Assembly: GCA_963921935.1 (NCBI GenBank) | Contig: OY998178.1 | Coordinates: forward strand, 200,106,862 to 200,170,861 | Source of the DNA: Galeruca laticollis | Taxonomy: Eukaryota; Arthropoda; Insecta; Coleoptera; Chrysomelidae | Length of the DNA stretch: 64,000 bases | Direction: 5' to 3' | In this document: in pieces, positions 33,215 through 45,736 of the stretch | Numbering within the stretch: position 1 is the stretch's first letter | How the letters are laid out: each line of letters starts with the position of its first letter | Position numbers and translations under genes: made by a program | The notes under the pieces: generated by a model | What the model was told of the DNA's origin: nothing | What the model saw: only the letters and a program-made list of their open reading frames with translations | Database searches by the model: none

Positions 33215-35559
33215 CAGGGGTGTCAAACTCAATTTGCTTGAGTGCCATTTTTATTTCGACGCATGCTTGGGGGTCCAGCTTAAAAAAAGTTTATCAATAC
33301 AGAAATTTTTATTCAACGAAATATATAAAATAACATCAAATACAAAAAATTATATCTATATAATAAATAAAAGTTTGGTACTTCGGTGGCCCAGATACTT
33401 AACATCGTATCAGCTTCATTACGTTGTCGATGTTTGGTGTCAAATCAAATGTACTAATTTTAAGAATAGATTGAAGTTGTTCATCTGTCAGTCTCGAACG
33501 GTTTTTGGACTTGTTGATTTTCATTGTTGAAACATCTGTTAACATATATATGATCTTCCAAATATACATAAAATACGAGCAGCATGTTTGTTCATGTTAG
33601 GATAGTTCATGTCTTACAAAATATTATTAAACAGAGGAAACTCACAGGAGTTCAGGTCACAAAAGTGTTCAAAACGACCTTCAAACTTCGTTATAAAGTC
33701 GTTAGAAGAGTAGCAAACTCTGTTAGTTTCTCTGCATTGTATGTACCACATTCTCAAATACTACGAAAATGGTGAAGTACTTGATCTTACAATTGGGACT
33801 CCCACAACTTCAATTTTATCTCAAATGCCTGTATATTTGAGTACATTTGCATGACAATCATGTTTTTGCCTCGAAGTTTAACGTACAAGTTATTGAAATA
33901 CTCCATCACGTCCACCAGAAAAGCGCAATCAAGCCACCGTTCGTCGCTATGATTAATCGGTTTTCTCTTTTGAGCCATAAAATTAACAATATGTTCAAGC
34001 AATTCGAAAAATCGTTTTAGCATTGAACCGCGACTAAGCCAACGAATTTCTGTGAAGTAGTATATAATATCAGAATGTACTTCATCGAGATCTTTTAAAA
34101 ATTGTGTAAATTGGTGGTGATTTAGGCCTCTGCTCCGAATCAAGTTTATACTTTTAATTATTGGCTTCATGACTTGATTCATTTCAAGTATTTCATATGC
34201 CAAGTACTCTTAATGAATGATTCAGTGGATCCCCACAAATTCGTGTTCAGGTGTAGCTCCATCTGAAATTTTTTAAGTATTTTCGTTACAACACTGGCAT
34301 TTTTTCCAACCATGGCTGGTGCACCGTCAGTCGTAATACTGCATAATTTTCCCCATTCAAGTTCAATATTTCGAATTAATTGCTCAATCGCCTGGTAAAT
34401 ATTTTGAGCTGTAGTAGTATCTTTCAAAGGTACACATTTCAATAGTTCTTCGGTAATGAAAAGTTTTTATCGATTCCGCGAATAAACACAGCAAGCTGCG
34501 CTATATCTTTGATATCGGTACTTTCATCGACAGCAATGGAATAAAAAATAAATTCTTCCATTTCTTCTTTAAGTTGATTATACAAATATCACTCTGACAG
34601 AAATTGTATTTCTGGACAGGGTATATCTTGAATAAATTGTTTCCGAGATGGGAATGAGATATCAGCCACATCTAGCATACATTCCTTAACGAATTCGCCG
34701 TCACTAAAAGTTTTCAACTGCTTTGCAATTTTTAGTGCAATTACATAACTCGCTCTCATAGCATTCTCACTGTCACCCTTGGCCGTTGTAAAGAACGATT
34801 GCTGTCCCTTCAATTTACTTTTAAAACATCCTTGTTTTTCGAGCCGGATCTCATCAAACTTATCTTTATGATTGGTTTCATTGTGTCTTTTCAGATTGAA
34901 TTCTTTGCAAACAGCAATTGTTTGATTACTGTAACGTTTTTATTTTCTTGTGTTTATCACCGCAATATCAACGAATTAAAGTTACCGAAGTTATTAATCA
35001 TAACGTTTCGAGTTTTCTTTGCCGTCCTATCGAGAAGTGCCGAGTGTTTGAGATTTGTTTCTATCACGCGGTGAGAGTAAATCACTTGTTGCAAGTATAT
35101 TCTTAAGAAATTAAATCCACCGCATCGACAAACCACGCCTTCCGGCCTTAATAGTAAGTGCCATCATTGAAGCCGATTACCTGACTGGGACCGTTGCGAT
35201 TGGTCTGCCACTTCCGGATTCAGGTATATTTGAAGATTATTACGAATCTCATTTACCTGGGTTAAATAGCACCTCTTCCTTATGGATTATGGAGGACTAA
35301 TTTAAGGTCACGCCGTTTCTTTAACCGAAAAACAATACAGTATCAGAACTATTCTATTATGCTAACTAGTAGGTTGATCAGTAATATTACCTTTGCTATA
35401 GAGAATATTTATGTTCTATGCTGTTTTAGATGTAGCGATAATTAAGAAATTCGGCGAGTACAGCAGGAGGCTGTGATTGGTTGGCCCCAGCAGCGCGGGC
35501 TGGATTCGAATGTCTTGAGGGCCAGTCGTGGCCCTCGGGCCGTATCTTTGACACCCCTG
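33215..35559 (-). mobile_element. hAT element inside piggyBac, 8-bp TSD
   Basis: Inverted ends CAGGGGTGTCAAA (33215 and, inverted, 35559). Target duplication GTATAGAT at 33207-33214 and 35560-35567. 2,345 bp. It carries a minus-strand transposase of the ZBED/GTF2IRD2-like type. Confidence 0.95.
33350..34860 (-). pseudogene. hAT transposase (ZBED5/GTF2IRD2-like), broken
   Basis: Reading down from 34860: KRHNETNHKDKFDE (BED-finger His pair region), then KGQQSFFTTAKGDSENAMRA, SYVIALKIAKQLKTFSDGEF, and VKECMLDVADISFPSRKQ. After a break come MKCVPLKDTTTAQNIYQAIE, ITTDGAPAMVGKNASVV (second catalytic Asp region), YFTEIRWLSRGSMLKRF (family W-E core), and FLVDVMEYFNNLYVKLRGKN. A scrambled dimerisation region (ARILCIFGRSYIC-like, RCFNNENQQVQK) trails to about 33350. 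Frame changes occur at about 34589, 34442, 34190 and beyond 33787. Confidence 0.8.
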
Positions 35560-37682
35560 GTATAGATGAAAAACAAGCGGTTGATTCCGACGAGGGAGGT
35601 GATTCTGATGCTAGTGATGAATACATATTCGCTGAAGTCGTAGATCTGCCAAATTGAAAATGAAGCCAGAGGTGAAAATGAACCATTTCATAATTCAAAT
35701 GATAGCGACATGGATCCAGACTTAAATGTTCTTTCTGACCATAGCTCAAGTGACGACGAGTCTTTTCAAATAGTAAAAAAGAAAAGAAAAACAACTACCG
35801 ACAAAGAAACTACTCAGGTTAGTGATGAGACACCTAGTTCAGAATCTGAGGAAGAAAATATCTCTTCCGCTGAATCCTAACTTTTCACCAAGGACAATAT
35901 GAAACCAAAATTATTTACAAATTTTGTTTTCAAAGAATCGTTTGGACCTAATATAACAGTCAATGTCGACAATCCTATCGAGGTTTTGTCGTTTTTCTTC
36001 ACCGATGAGCTATTGAACCTTATTGTTGACCGTAGGCTCGTCAAAGGGGCTCAGAATTAAATATAATAGTGGAGGAACTAAATGCTTTTATAGGTATATT
36101 GGTGATAATGGGATTTGCAAATCTGCCTAGTCTAAGACTATACTTGTCTAACGATCAAATTTTTTATAATGAAAGAATTGTTAATATAATGACAATGAAG
36201 AGATTTTTACATTTAGCCGATAATGAAAATATGCTTCTAAAAGGGGCGACTAAATATGACAAATTGTATAAAGTAAGGCCACTAATAACTCATTGCTAAA
36301 AGATATTTATAAAAAATTTCAAGCCCTCCAGAGAACTGTCTGTTGATGAGAGCATGGTTGACTTTAAGGGTAGATCAAGTCTGAAGCAATACACGCCCTT
36401 GAAACCAATCAATCGCAGTTACAAAATTTGGGCAATGGCCTGTGCCACAACCGGTTATTTGGTCAATTTTGATGTGAATGAAGGAAAAGTGGATGGCGCT
36501 ATGAAAGAACCATTAGGAGAATGGGTTGTACAAAATTTATGATCAGATTTTCATAGTAAGGGATACTGCCTATACTACGACATTTTCTTCTCATCTTTTC
36601 CCTTACTTTCTAAGTTACTGTCAAAGAAAACCTTTGGATGGGGTACCTTTCGACAACATCGGAAAAACTTCCCCATGGACTTGCTGCTCTTGGGTAAGCA
36701 GTTGTCACTTGGCCAGTCTGATTTTGCCGCCACCAAAGATGACATATCTGTTTATAAATGGAAAGACCAAGGCAGTAAGCCTGTATTAGTAATTTTCACA
36801 ACACTGAAGAGAAGTCATATATAGACAGAAGAAATAAACAAGGGGAACGTGAAAACGTTCAGTGCCCTAAATTCATTCATGATTATAATAAATTTATGGG
36901 AGGCGTAGATCGCTTCGATCAGCTTCATTCGACATATTTAGTGGCATGGAAATCACGTAGGTGGTGGATAAAAATATTTTATTATCTATTAGATGCACTT
37001 ATAGTAAATTCTTACATAACATTCAAAACAGATTATAAATCGAAATATCCAATAACCAAATGTCCAACTCACTTAATTTTTAGAAGTTTAGTTGCTAATC
37101 ATCTAATTGGGACTTTTTGCAACGAAAACAAAAAGGGACGACCTCCCAATGCCTCTGGCTGTGGAAGAAAAAACAATAGACCTAGAGGGCGAACCACTGG
37201 CCTCAATACAATAAGACTAGCAAATGTGGGGTCCCACATCCCAGTCCAAGGAACTTATCGTCGGTGTGCATTTTGCAGCATGAAGGAAAATCAAAAAAGA
37301 AGCAATATAATTTGCAAAGCCTGTAATGTTGCTTTATGTAAAAATTGTTTTAGACCATACCACGAGCCTTAGCTTATTTGACATACCTGCCTGTGTTTTC
37401 ATTTAATAGTAATATGTAATAGTAATATTAGTAGGTAATAAACAGTGTTATACTCTAGTTTTTTTTTCTCTAAAAAGTGGTAAATACATATACCAGGTAC
37501 ACATTTAGTCAATCAGTATCCATAACGAACCGTGGTATAATAATTTACCACCCTATAACAAAAAAAGTGAAGTAAATACACAAAAAAACCTATAAGAAAA
37601 AATGTTCTGTTAAAAGCTAATATTACAATTATCTAATTAAATTTGTAATTATTGATATTAAAAAAAATGGTCCTATAAAGGG

Positions 37683-39009
37683 TTAAAGATACCTCACTAA
37701 AAATCATCGTCATTAATTCTTGAACTTTGATTATAATCTTAGCGTTTTCGACCTATTAAGAAATTAAAATTTTAGTTGCCACCTAATTTTGACGATCAAA
37801 TAAATTACCTACTTATAATAAACCCAGGAAACATATATAGCCTAATTTTGTTAACGTAGGTTAAAGGCACTGCTTCTAGTATGAATATTACAGTGAACAA
37901 TTCTTACAATATAATCATTCAAAATGTGTATGACCTAAAAAAATTAATAAAAGAAAATGATACACGTGCAGCATCATTTGCTTAAAACGAAGATGCTGAT
38001 GTTGACTGAAACATAAGTGCTCTATTAGGACTTCATAAAACGAGGTAGGTCCTTTGAAATTTTTATCTGATTCATAGTTGCTTTGAATGTAACAGCACTC
38101 ACTTACTCTGATCAATCCGCGCCACAAGTACCTTGCATTAACTTGGAAGTTAAAATAGGCCTAACAAATTGTTAACATTTTGTTTCTTTAAACAAGTGAA
38201 TAGAAAAAATGACTGGTCCATAAATAGCATTTATTAGACATATTCATAAACTACTCTAACAATAGTCTTTCTTTAATCCTCTTTACATCCATTCATATTT
38301 CAAAAATTGTATAACATTATTTGCTTGGCCTACAATTTAAAATTATTATTTTATAATTTTATCAAACATACACTTATCTATTTTTGCACTAAATGCCAAA
38401 GTACATAGTATTGGTTCAAGTAATTGTATAAAAAGTAAGTTTTCGTTATTAAAATATTAGTTAATACTGAAGTATTATATATTTGGAGAATTGTGCTTTA
38501 TATGATTTATGAAGATCATGCTAAATAATTGAGGTAACCTCACTAAATAGTACATATAGTCTTTAGGAATATATGTAGATATATTTTATTATTGGTTTCA
38601 GTAGTATCTGTTAATGTTTGCAAAAAAAATTCAGAATATTAACTGGTCTGCCAACAGCAGGAAAACACTTATGACATGCAAAACAAAATGAGGCTTATCC
38701 CGAATGTCTTATGAAATATATTCCAATAATACATGACTATTAACAACTGATAATTTAAAGAGTGCTGTTCACCAAAAATTAAATAAATAAACAGATTTAA
38801 TAAGCACAAACAAAGGGTAAGTTATGATAGGTTACATTTGAGCTTTTTTTTTAAAAATTCAGAAGTAAATCTAAATGAACAATATACAAATAACAAAAGT
38901 AGATGCTATTTTTCAACGCTTCGAAATGTTTCAAAGAAATATAACTTATAGCATCAGCTATATAAGCAAAACTAGTCTTAAGTTTAATCACCCGCCTTAT
39001 TGGCTAGAC
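37683..39009. other. AT-rich spacer between two elements
   Basis: A 70-codon minus-strand frame (37915-38127) and a 62-codon plus frame (38875-39063, running into the hAT end) show no known domain. Confidence 0.4.
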
Positions 39010-39359
39010 CAGCGGTTCCCAAACTTTTTCTTTCCTCGACCCATTTTAGCCCATACGTTTTAACCGCGACCCCCTAAAAATAACTTGAAGCGTCATGAGC
39101 AACGAGGGACTGAGAGAGCGCAGCTGGCTGAGAGGGGGGAAGAAATTCGTCCAAAACAAAGGCGGACAGAGTTGGAAGGGCTAGCAGTGGCCACTAGCGT
39201 TTAAATCCCGTTACACCAAGGCTGGCTCCGGCCAATGAGAAATCTGGTGTCATTTTAGAAATTTCTAAACCATTTCTAACCTAGCTTTAATCACGTGTAC
39301 TTTGAACGGTTTTATTTTTAATTTACAACTGAAATTAATTGAAACTAGTATTATAGAGG

Positions 39360-41631
39360 TGGATGAATTTAAATGTGCTAAATGTCTAAAAATGTATTGT
39401 AGCTTGAAAAATCTGAGGTAATATTTTCTGTGACTAAACACCTACAAAGTGCAATGACAATATAATTTCTATTTTAATTTTAGGTGACATGTAAGGAATA
39501 GTCATCCTGCCGATTCAAATACTTTAGCTCCAGTACCACAAAGAAAATTCCAGTGCGGTGAATGTCTAAAACAATATAATAGTAAAGACTTTTTTAGAAA
39601 TCATCAAAAAAAAGAACATAACATTACATATGTTCGAGAACATGAATTTTCGCAGAAGCAAATTAATTGATCATTTTAAAGTTGTATATAAAATAAAAAT
39701 TGAAGAGACCGAGTACCAGTTTGAGACATTTGAGGAATTTAGTATTTGGAAAGAAAAAATAGAGAACGACACAAATTCTAGGTTCGTGAAAAAAGGTGGA
39801 TGTGACTCAAAAAGGAGAACAAAATTTTTTTATTATGCTTGTCATCGATCAGGATACTTTACATTAAAGACCCAAAGGAAACGTCATTTAAAAACTCAAG
39901 GGTCTAACAAAATAAATGGTTTATGTCCAGCATCAATTTCTGTTAAAATTACAAAAAATGGTAATTTTTTAGAAGCGAAATTTCTTCAAACTCATATTGG
40001 ACATAAAAATGATATTGGACACGTAAAAGAGAAAGAAATATGATAGCACAAAAAAGTTCATTAAACATACCATTTGATTCAATTTTAGATGAAATAAGGG
40101 AGTCGGTTACAGAAGGAGATTCAAAACGTATTCATTTATTGACAAAAATGGACTTAAATAATATAGAAAATAGCTTTATGTTGAATACCACTGTAAAAAA
40201 ACACGAAAATGATGCTGTCAGTATTGATGCTTGGGTTAACCAATTAGGCGATTGTTTTTTATTTTACAAAACCCAACAGTCTGAAAGTGAATTATTTCCA
40301 CAAGTAAAAAAAGAGGACTTTTTATTAATAATTGCAGTTTGTATAGACGGAACACATGGTCTCGATAAATATAACTTCGAATTGATTACCTTGTTAGTTT
40401 TAGATGATCTAAGGCAAGGTATGTGCTTTCTTAATAACAAATCGATGTGATCAATTAGTTTTATCAATTTTTTTTTAGGTGCTTAAAAGACAAAATTGGT
40501 AGTATTCAACCAACTGTCTTTATGTCTGATATGGCAAATTTCTTTTATAATGCTTTTGTAGAAATTATGGGGCTTCCAAAAAATAGACTGTTTTGTACCT
40601 GGCACGTTGACCGGTCGTGGAGAAAAAATTTAAATTAAATAAAAGGAAAAGATATGCAAATAGAAGTTTATAAGATAATGACATTTCTTGAAGAAAATGA
40701 CAAGAGAGCTTTTGGAGAGTCTGCTTTAAGAAAGTTAATTGATGATCCACTAACACATGATTTTGCTATTTACTTTCAAAATGAATATGCAAATTGTGTT
40801 TCTTTTTGGGCGTATTCATACAGAACCCATTGCAGACTCAACACGAATATACATTTGGAACGAATGCATAAAACCATAAAATATGTCTATTTTCATGGAA
40901 AAAATACAAGAGGTTAGATAAGATGCTGTATGTTTTAATGAAATTTGTGAGGGACAGGCTATTTGATAGAATTATCACATTAAATAAAGGTAAGATTACA
41001 AAAAAAATATCTGACCTTCGACTTCGATACAAAAGTAGTCTCAGTCTCGCTAGTATATTAGAAAATGCTGCAAGTAATGGGTGGACAGTGCATTCTTCAG
41101 ATGGCTTAAATGCATATACCATTCAGAAAAATATTGATGACTGTAGCTGTAAACTCCGATGTCAAGAATGCTGCACTTGTATTCACATATTTTCTTGTAT
41201 TGATTATAGTATAAAATGGAATATGTGTAAACATATCCATTTATTGTGTTTTATCTGATGAACAAAGTTTTATATTAAATGATATTTCAAAGAACAATCC
41301 AACTACTTCCTTAGATCATGAAATTAACTGTTTGAACTCAGAATGGAGTGATATTTTCAAAAAAATAACCAGTCGCGAACAACTTAAAGTGGCAAAAGAT
41401 CACTTAAAATCATTGAAGGTGACCATTGACGCACTGACAAAAGAAAACCTTCAAATAGTTAATGAAAATGAAACGAATACAGAAAAATTAATACCTCACA
41501 ACCAGAAAATTGTGCCTCAACGCCGCCTTCTTTCCACAAAGAAGAAAATTAATTCTGCAAGATCGATTTGTAAAGCCAAGTCTGAAGAGACGAATAAAAT
41601 TTCAGTATCTTTAGAGAATGATGTTTCTTAA
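39360..41631 (+). pseudogene. Mutator-like (MULE) transposase with C2H2 and SWIM fingers, broken
   Basis: N-terminus: FKCAKCLKMYCSLKNLR (half finger, then an intron-like gap), HVRNSHPAD, FQCGECLKQYNSKDFFRNHQ (C2H2 finger). From 39630 in another frame: EYQFETFEEFSIWKEKIE, RTKFFYYACHRSGYF. Then ICIDGTHGLDKYNFELITLL-like text (first catalytic Asp; VCIDGTHG), TVFMSDMANFFYNAF (second), RLFCTWHVDRSWRKNL, WAYSYRTHCRLNTNIHLERM (Glu). Further on are DRIITLNKGKITKKISDLRL and a SWIM-type C-x-C...WNMCKHIH finger ending near 41250. A lysine-rich tail runs to 41631. At least five frame breaks. Confidence 0.75.
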
Positions 41632-42134
41632 TATTCTAAAATAGTTTCATTTAAACATGTAGGTACTTTTAAAATATAAATATGTACAAGTATTATTTTT
41701 TGTTTTGTTTTATCGATAGTAGTTATCACAATAAACATAATGTTATAAAAGGGATAAAAAAATCACAATAACAATAAAAAAGTAACCAGTTAATAAACTA
41801 TAAAAAGGTAAATATGAATAAATCTTATTAAATTTCTAAATTACTAACCAGATATTTGTTTAAGGTGTGTTAAAGAAGTAGATATTTAGTTTAAAATAAC
41901 CTCATAATATACTATCACAATGGGTTTAATTTATAATGTGATCACCTTTAGCTCAAGTATGCACTCCAGTATTCATTTTTACATTTCAAACTTACCGCTC
42001 AAATGAAATTTCTCGCGGAACAATTTGGTTGGTCCGAGCCAATCAAGATGTAACGAGGTTTAAATGCTAGTGCAGTGGCCACGTACGTGTCTTGTGTTTT
42101 GTTCGCTCGCGTATTGTTTGATTTTGTTCTAACT

Positions 42135-43800
42135 ATGGATAAGTTCGTTAAGCGTGTAGGACCTTCGACTTCTCATGATGATCATGAACAGAAGAGGGTA
42201 AAGGTGAGAAAGTATATTGACAGTTATAATAAGTATGGATTTACGGTGCTCGGAAATCGGCCACGGTGTGTTATTTGCAGTGAGTTGTTATCGGCCGAGA
42301 TAACAACTTCTGAGACCTTCCAAGATGATTCGCCATTTAGAAAGTAAACATCCCAGTTTTAAAAATAATCCAGTCGATTTTTTTGAACGTAAGTTAACTG
42401 CTTTAGATTACCAGAAAAATTCAGTAGTTCAGTTAAGTGGAAATAATATGAGAAAAAGTGCTTTGTTAGCATCGTATCAAGTGGCTTTACGAATAGCAAA
42501 GAATGGTAAACCACACACGATTGCTGAGGAGCTCATTCTACCTGCTGCTCAGGATATGGTTTCAACTATGATCAGCCCGGATGCAGCTAAGAAGCTTTCC
42601 ACCATTCCTCTGTCGAACAATTCGGTGGGGAGGCGCATTACCGAGATGGCTCAAGGCATAAAGGATCAGTTGAAAACAAAGTTGCAGAAAAGTGAGTACT
42701 TTCAAAAGTGTATTTCAATCTGCAGTGATGGTGCCAAAGCAATGACTGGGAAAGACGGCGGTTTCGTGAGACGGATGAAAAATGTCATGCCTAATGCCAC
42801 TTGGTTTTATTGTTTTCTGCATCGCCAGGCATTAGCTACCAAGGTCATGCCCACTGTGCTAAAAACAGTGTTGAACGAAACTGTTAAGTTGGTTAATTTT
42901 GTAAAAAGCCGGCCATTACAGTGTCGACTGTCATCACAGTTATGCGAAGAAATGGAGGCACAATACAAATGCCTCTTGCTTTACACAGAGGCAAGGTGGC
43001 AGTCACGAGAGAAGGTGTTTTCTCGAGTATTCGCTTTGCGCTCTGAGCTTAAGACATTTTTTCAAGTTGCAAACAAAGACCTCGCCGGTTTTTTTAGTGA
43101 CAATGAATGGCTGTTAAAACTTGCTTATTTAGCGGACATATTTCATCAGCTGAACGATCTCAACGTTTCCTTGCAGGGAAGAGATAAAACCATACTTTTT
43201 GCACAAGACAAAGTCAATTCGTTTTTAAGGAAATGATCCACTGGGTCAACCAGGGTTGAGAAGAATATATTTGAAATCTTTGAACTGACAAATAAGCTCA
43301 TCACATCCCTTGATTAAAGGGATGAAGATTATCCCGACATTGACAACCTGTCCAAACTTGTTACTACTCATTTGCAAGGTCTACGAGAGCAGATCCTTAG
43401 CTACATTCCCGAGGATCAACACACCGGTTGGAACTGGGTACTTAGCCCCTTCAACGAGCAGGCTGTGAACGAGGCGGACTTAAACCCACTGCTTCATGAC
43501 AAACTCATCGAGCTATCCTGTGACAAGACTTTGCAACTGTCCTTCAGCACCCAATATGTTGACAAACTCTGGCTACAAAGAAGAGCTGAGTATCCAAGCT
43601 TAACATCAGCGGCTCTGAGAATCATCATGCCCTTTGCAACATCCTACCTCTGCGAACTCGGATTTTCTGCATTGGTTAACATTAAAACCAAGGCAAGAAA
43701 TCGACTGGACGTAGAAGACGATCTTATTGTATGTGTTTCTAAAACTAAGCCAAATTTTATGAAACTTGTTGACAAAAAACATGCACATATTTCTCACTAA
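42135..43800 (+). pseudogene. hAT transposase (ZBED5-like), internally deleted
   Basis: ATG at 42135: MDKFVKRVGPSTS, a BED-type finger (RCVICSELL ... HLESKHP), with a frame change at about 42330. Then KSALLASYQVALRIAKNGKP, LSNNSVGRRITEMAQ, LQKSEYFQKCISICSDGAKA. In relatives about 60 residues with the first catalytic Asp (LDESTD) lie between KSEYF and QKCIS; here they are missing in frame. Later come FYCFLHRQALATKVMP, LLYTEARWQSREKVFSRVF and, after a frame break at 43236-43372, the dimerisation region YPSLTSAALRIIMPFATSYL then CELGFSALVNIKTKARNRL. The 303-codon central frame is clean. Confidence 0.85.
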
Positions 43801-44128
43801 AGAAGTCTTTTTATCCTTAAAAATGTATTAACCATTAGATATAAAAATTAGATTAAATGATTCTGTTTTGTTTTGACAAAATCTGTAAAATATATTGATA
43901 TTTTGTAAATAAACAAAGTTGTTTAATTTAAAACTCATAATGGCCGTCAAAGTTTAAGTACATAGTTCACCATTCTTTGTATACAGTAGATTTAAAGGGA
44001 TTTAAAAAAATTAGTTATATCAAGGAATTTGTTGTATCGAAGTTCGTTATATTAAGGTTCCACTGTACATTTCGCGACCCCTTTCAGAATGGCCCACGAC
44101 CCCCAGTTTGGGAACCGCTGGGCTAGAC

Positions 44129-45216
44129 TAATCATTATGGCCACATCCCTGGAGAAGTGCTTACGATGATTGCGTGTTGCAAACCAGATAAATATGAAGA
44201 GCATTTAAAAGTTGAATTACTACATTGTCTTGAAATCCATCTTCATTGTACAGCAGAATCATTGAAATTGAATAGATATTAGAATTCGTTAGAGAAATTT
44301 TTTATTGGGTGTCTTATTGTCAGGTCACAGTTAGCTCATTGTAATTGATACTGTAAGTTTTGCTTGAAACGAAACACTAACTTATTCGACTTGTTTGATA
44401 GTTTACTTAGTGGAGTTTGATTTAAAGTAAAATGCATTCACTGGTTCCTATTGCTTCATGAAGGATTAAAATATATTCAAATAATACAGCAGAAAAAAGT
44501 AAAGTAACACTGGCCACCTCATCATTGCATAAATGGAAATCATATCATGACATCAGTATTGAGACGACAGCACAAGTATAGATATATTTACGAAAAAAAT
44601 GGCATATTTTTATGTGGAATTAACTACATACCAGAAACCAACATATAGCATGGCCTTCTGTCTGCATAACATCAACTTTTTTAGTTGTAACCATTTTTTA
44701 AACTAAAATTCATCTAATCTAGTGTAGTTTATTTTTAATAAATAAAAAAACTTAAGCAATTATGAAAGTATTATTTTTTTATTATAAAGCACTTAATATT
44801 GTTTTGGAAAAAATCGTAAATAATAAATAAAATTTCCCCATAAAGATTTAGACTATTACTTACACTGGTATTTCACAAGTTCGACATTTATAAAAAGCTC
44901 GCAAAGTTGGCTAAAAAATGTAATCTTATTTTTCAGGATCTGTAAAAAATATTTTAACCTAGATAATGACACAATATAAAAACAATGATGTTACAGTTTT
45001 GTAAAATATAATTTCAATAAACTTTGTAAATCGGAAATATAAATGCAAACGCCATATCTCTTGGACATATGAAGATATCTTTGACATTCTAACATACGAT
45101 AATTTAAAATTTTGTTTTTGACATTGTTAACGCTTAGTATCGATTATTAATCTAAATAAAATAGAAACGAAATGCATGTACACTTTAGTTCCTTTGGATA
45201 CTTTACAATATCCTGA
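44129..45216. other. AT-rich spacer
   Basis: No known domain. Coding-like text just right of the hAT end (HYGHIPGEVLTMIACC, 44138 on) is unidentified. Confidence 0.4.
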
Positions 45217-45417
45217 TTGCATTTAGGTCACACTAACATTACTCATAATTATCTATTCAAACACAAACCTCTCCCAGTGTGTTTAGCCTGCAGTATTAAA
45301 ATAAACGATGGCCACTTATTATTAGAGCATTCTCCATATACTCTTGAAAGACGACATCACATATACCCAATACTTTGTGTTTATGTAAAAATAGTGACAA
45401 TGAAGTTTTTATGCTGA
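45217..45417 (+). pseudogene. Non-LTR retrotransposon ORF2 tail remnant
   Basis: Reads LHLGHTNITHNYLFKHKPLP then VCLACSIKINDGHLLLEHSP and YTLERRHHI. This is the segment after RNase H in Jockey/I-type ORF2 proteins (LR-GHT-ITH-YL, CxxC...H...C-type finger); the last Cys is now His. Isolated fragment. Confidence 0.65.
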
Positions 45418-45597
45418 ATAGGTATCATTAAATAAAGTATAACATTACTTGTATTAGAAACTTATTGTATATTTCATATACTATTTACTGCTAATAACAC
45501 ACGTAAAGAGGAAACAAAATGGATCACTTTTTCACTGATAAGAATTCTTGGAATATCGATTTCACACCTTAGTACCGGAACAAGAATACAACAAATA

Positions 45598-45736
45598 AAT
45601 AGAATATTGACTGTCTCGACCCTTACTTCGTGGAATATGCTCATATTAGTGTTTTTACATGAAACTCAAGGTCTCTAGTTAATTCCACAATATTGTGGAA
45701 TTAACTAGAGACCTTGAGTTTCATTTAAAAACACTA
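45598..45736. repeat. Penelope-family palindrome
   Basis: The core 45647-45736 folds into 45-base arms around 45691 (AACTAGAGACCTTGAGTTTC and complement), with one small mismatch block. Left of it GACCCTTACTTCGTGGAATA continues the family terminal sequence. Two terminal fragments abut tail to tail. Confidence 0.75.

Larger units (their letters stand above)
33152..37372 (+). pseudogene. piggyBac transposase, broken
   Basis: ATG at 33152 gives MDFNLDNMTSDEAFAILDGI, then the hAT interrupts at 33214. After it (35568 on) come an acidic region (DSDEGGDSDASDEYIFAE; later SDHSSSDDESF) and EELNAFIGILVIMGFANLP. Next are FHIK-type loop residues, LSVDESMVDFKGRSSLKQY (DDE_Tnp_1_7 catalytic region), SYKIWAMACATTGY and NKFMGGVDRFDQLHSTY. 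A C-terminal Cys-rich finger follows (RRCAFCSM, CKACNVALCKNCF). Stops or frameshifts occur at least near 35656, 36298, 36541 and 36850. Inactive. Confidence 0.85.
32517..37682 (+). mobile_element. piggyBac element 1, containing a hAT insertion
   Basis: Ends CCCTTTATAGGTCCTTGGTA (32517) and the complement of CCCTTTATAGGACC at 37682. The right flank is TTAA (37683-37686) and the left flank CTAA (32513-32516), a one-base decay of the TTAA target. It encodes a piggyBac transposase and, inside its first exon region, a complete hAT element (33215-35559). Without the hAT and its target copy it is about 2.8 kb. Confidence 0.85.
39010..44120 (+). mobile_element. hAT element 2, containing a Mutator-like transposase
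   Basis: Inverted ends CAGCGGTTCCCAAACTTTTT (39010) and complement of CAGCGGTTCCCAAACTGGGG (44120). Target duplication GGCTAGAC at 39002-39009 and 44121-44128. hAT transposase at 42135-43800. Sequence at about 39182-39255 and 42005-42080 is an inverted near-repeat (GTGGCCACTAG / GTTTAAATC-CGTTACA / GGCTGGCTCCGGCCAA). Between these lies a MULE transposase, so the 5.1-kb length reflects an insertion or capture. Confidence 0.9.

Noticed and set aside
35426..35794. 122-codon minus-strand ORF
   Set aside because: Spans the hAT right end, its target duplication and the acidic piggyBac exon on the opposite strand; a shadow frame.
37915..38127. 70-codon minus-strand ORF as a host exon
   Set aside because: No family resemblance, no clear splice partners, and it lies between two transposons.
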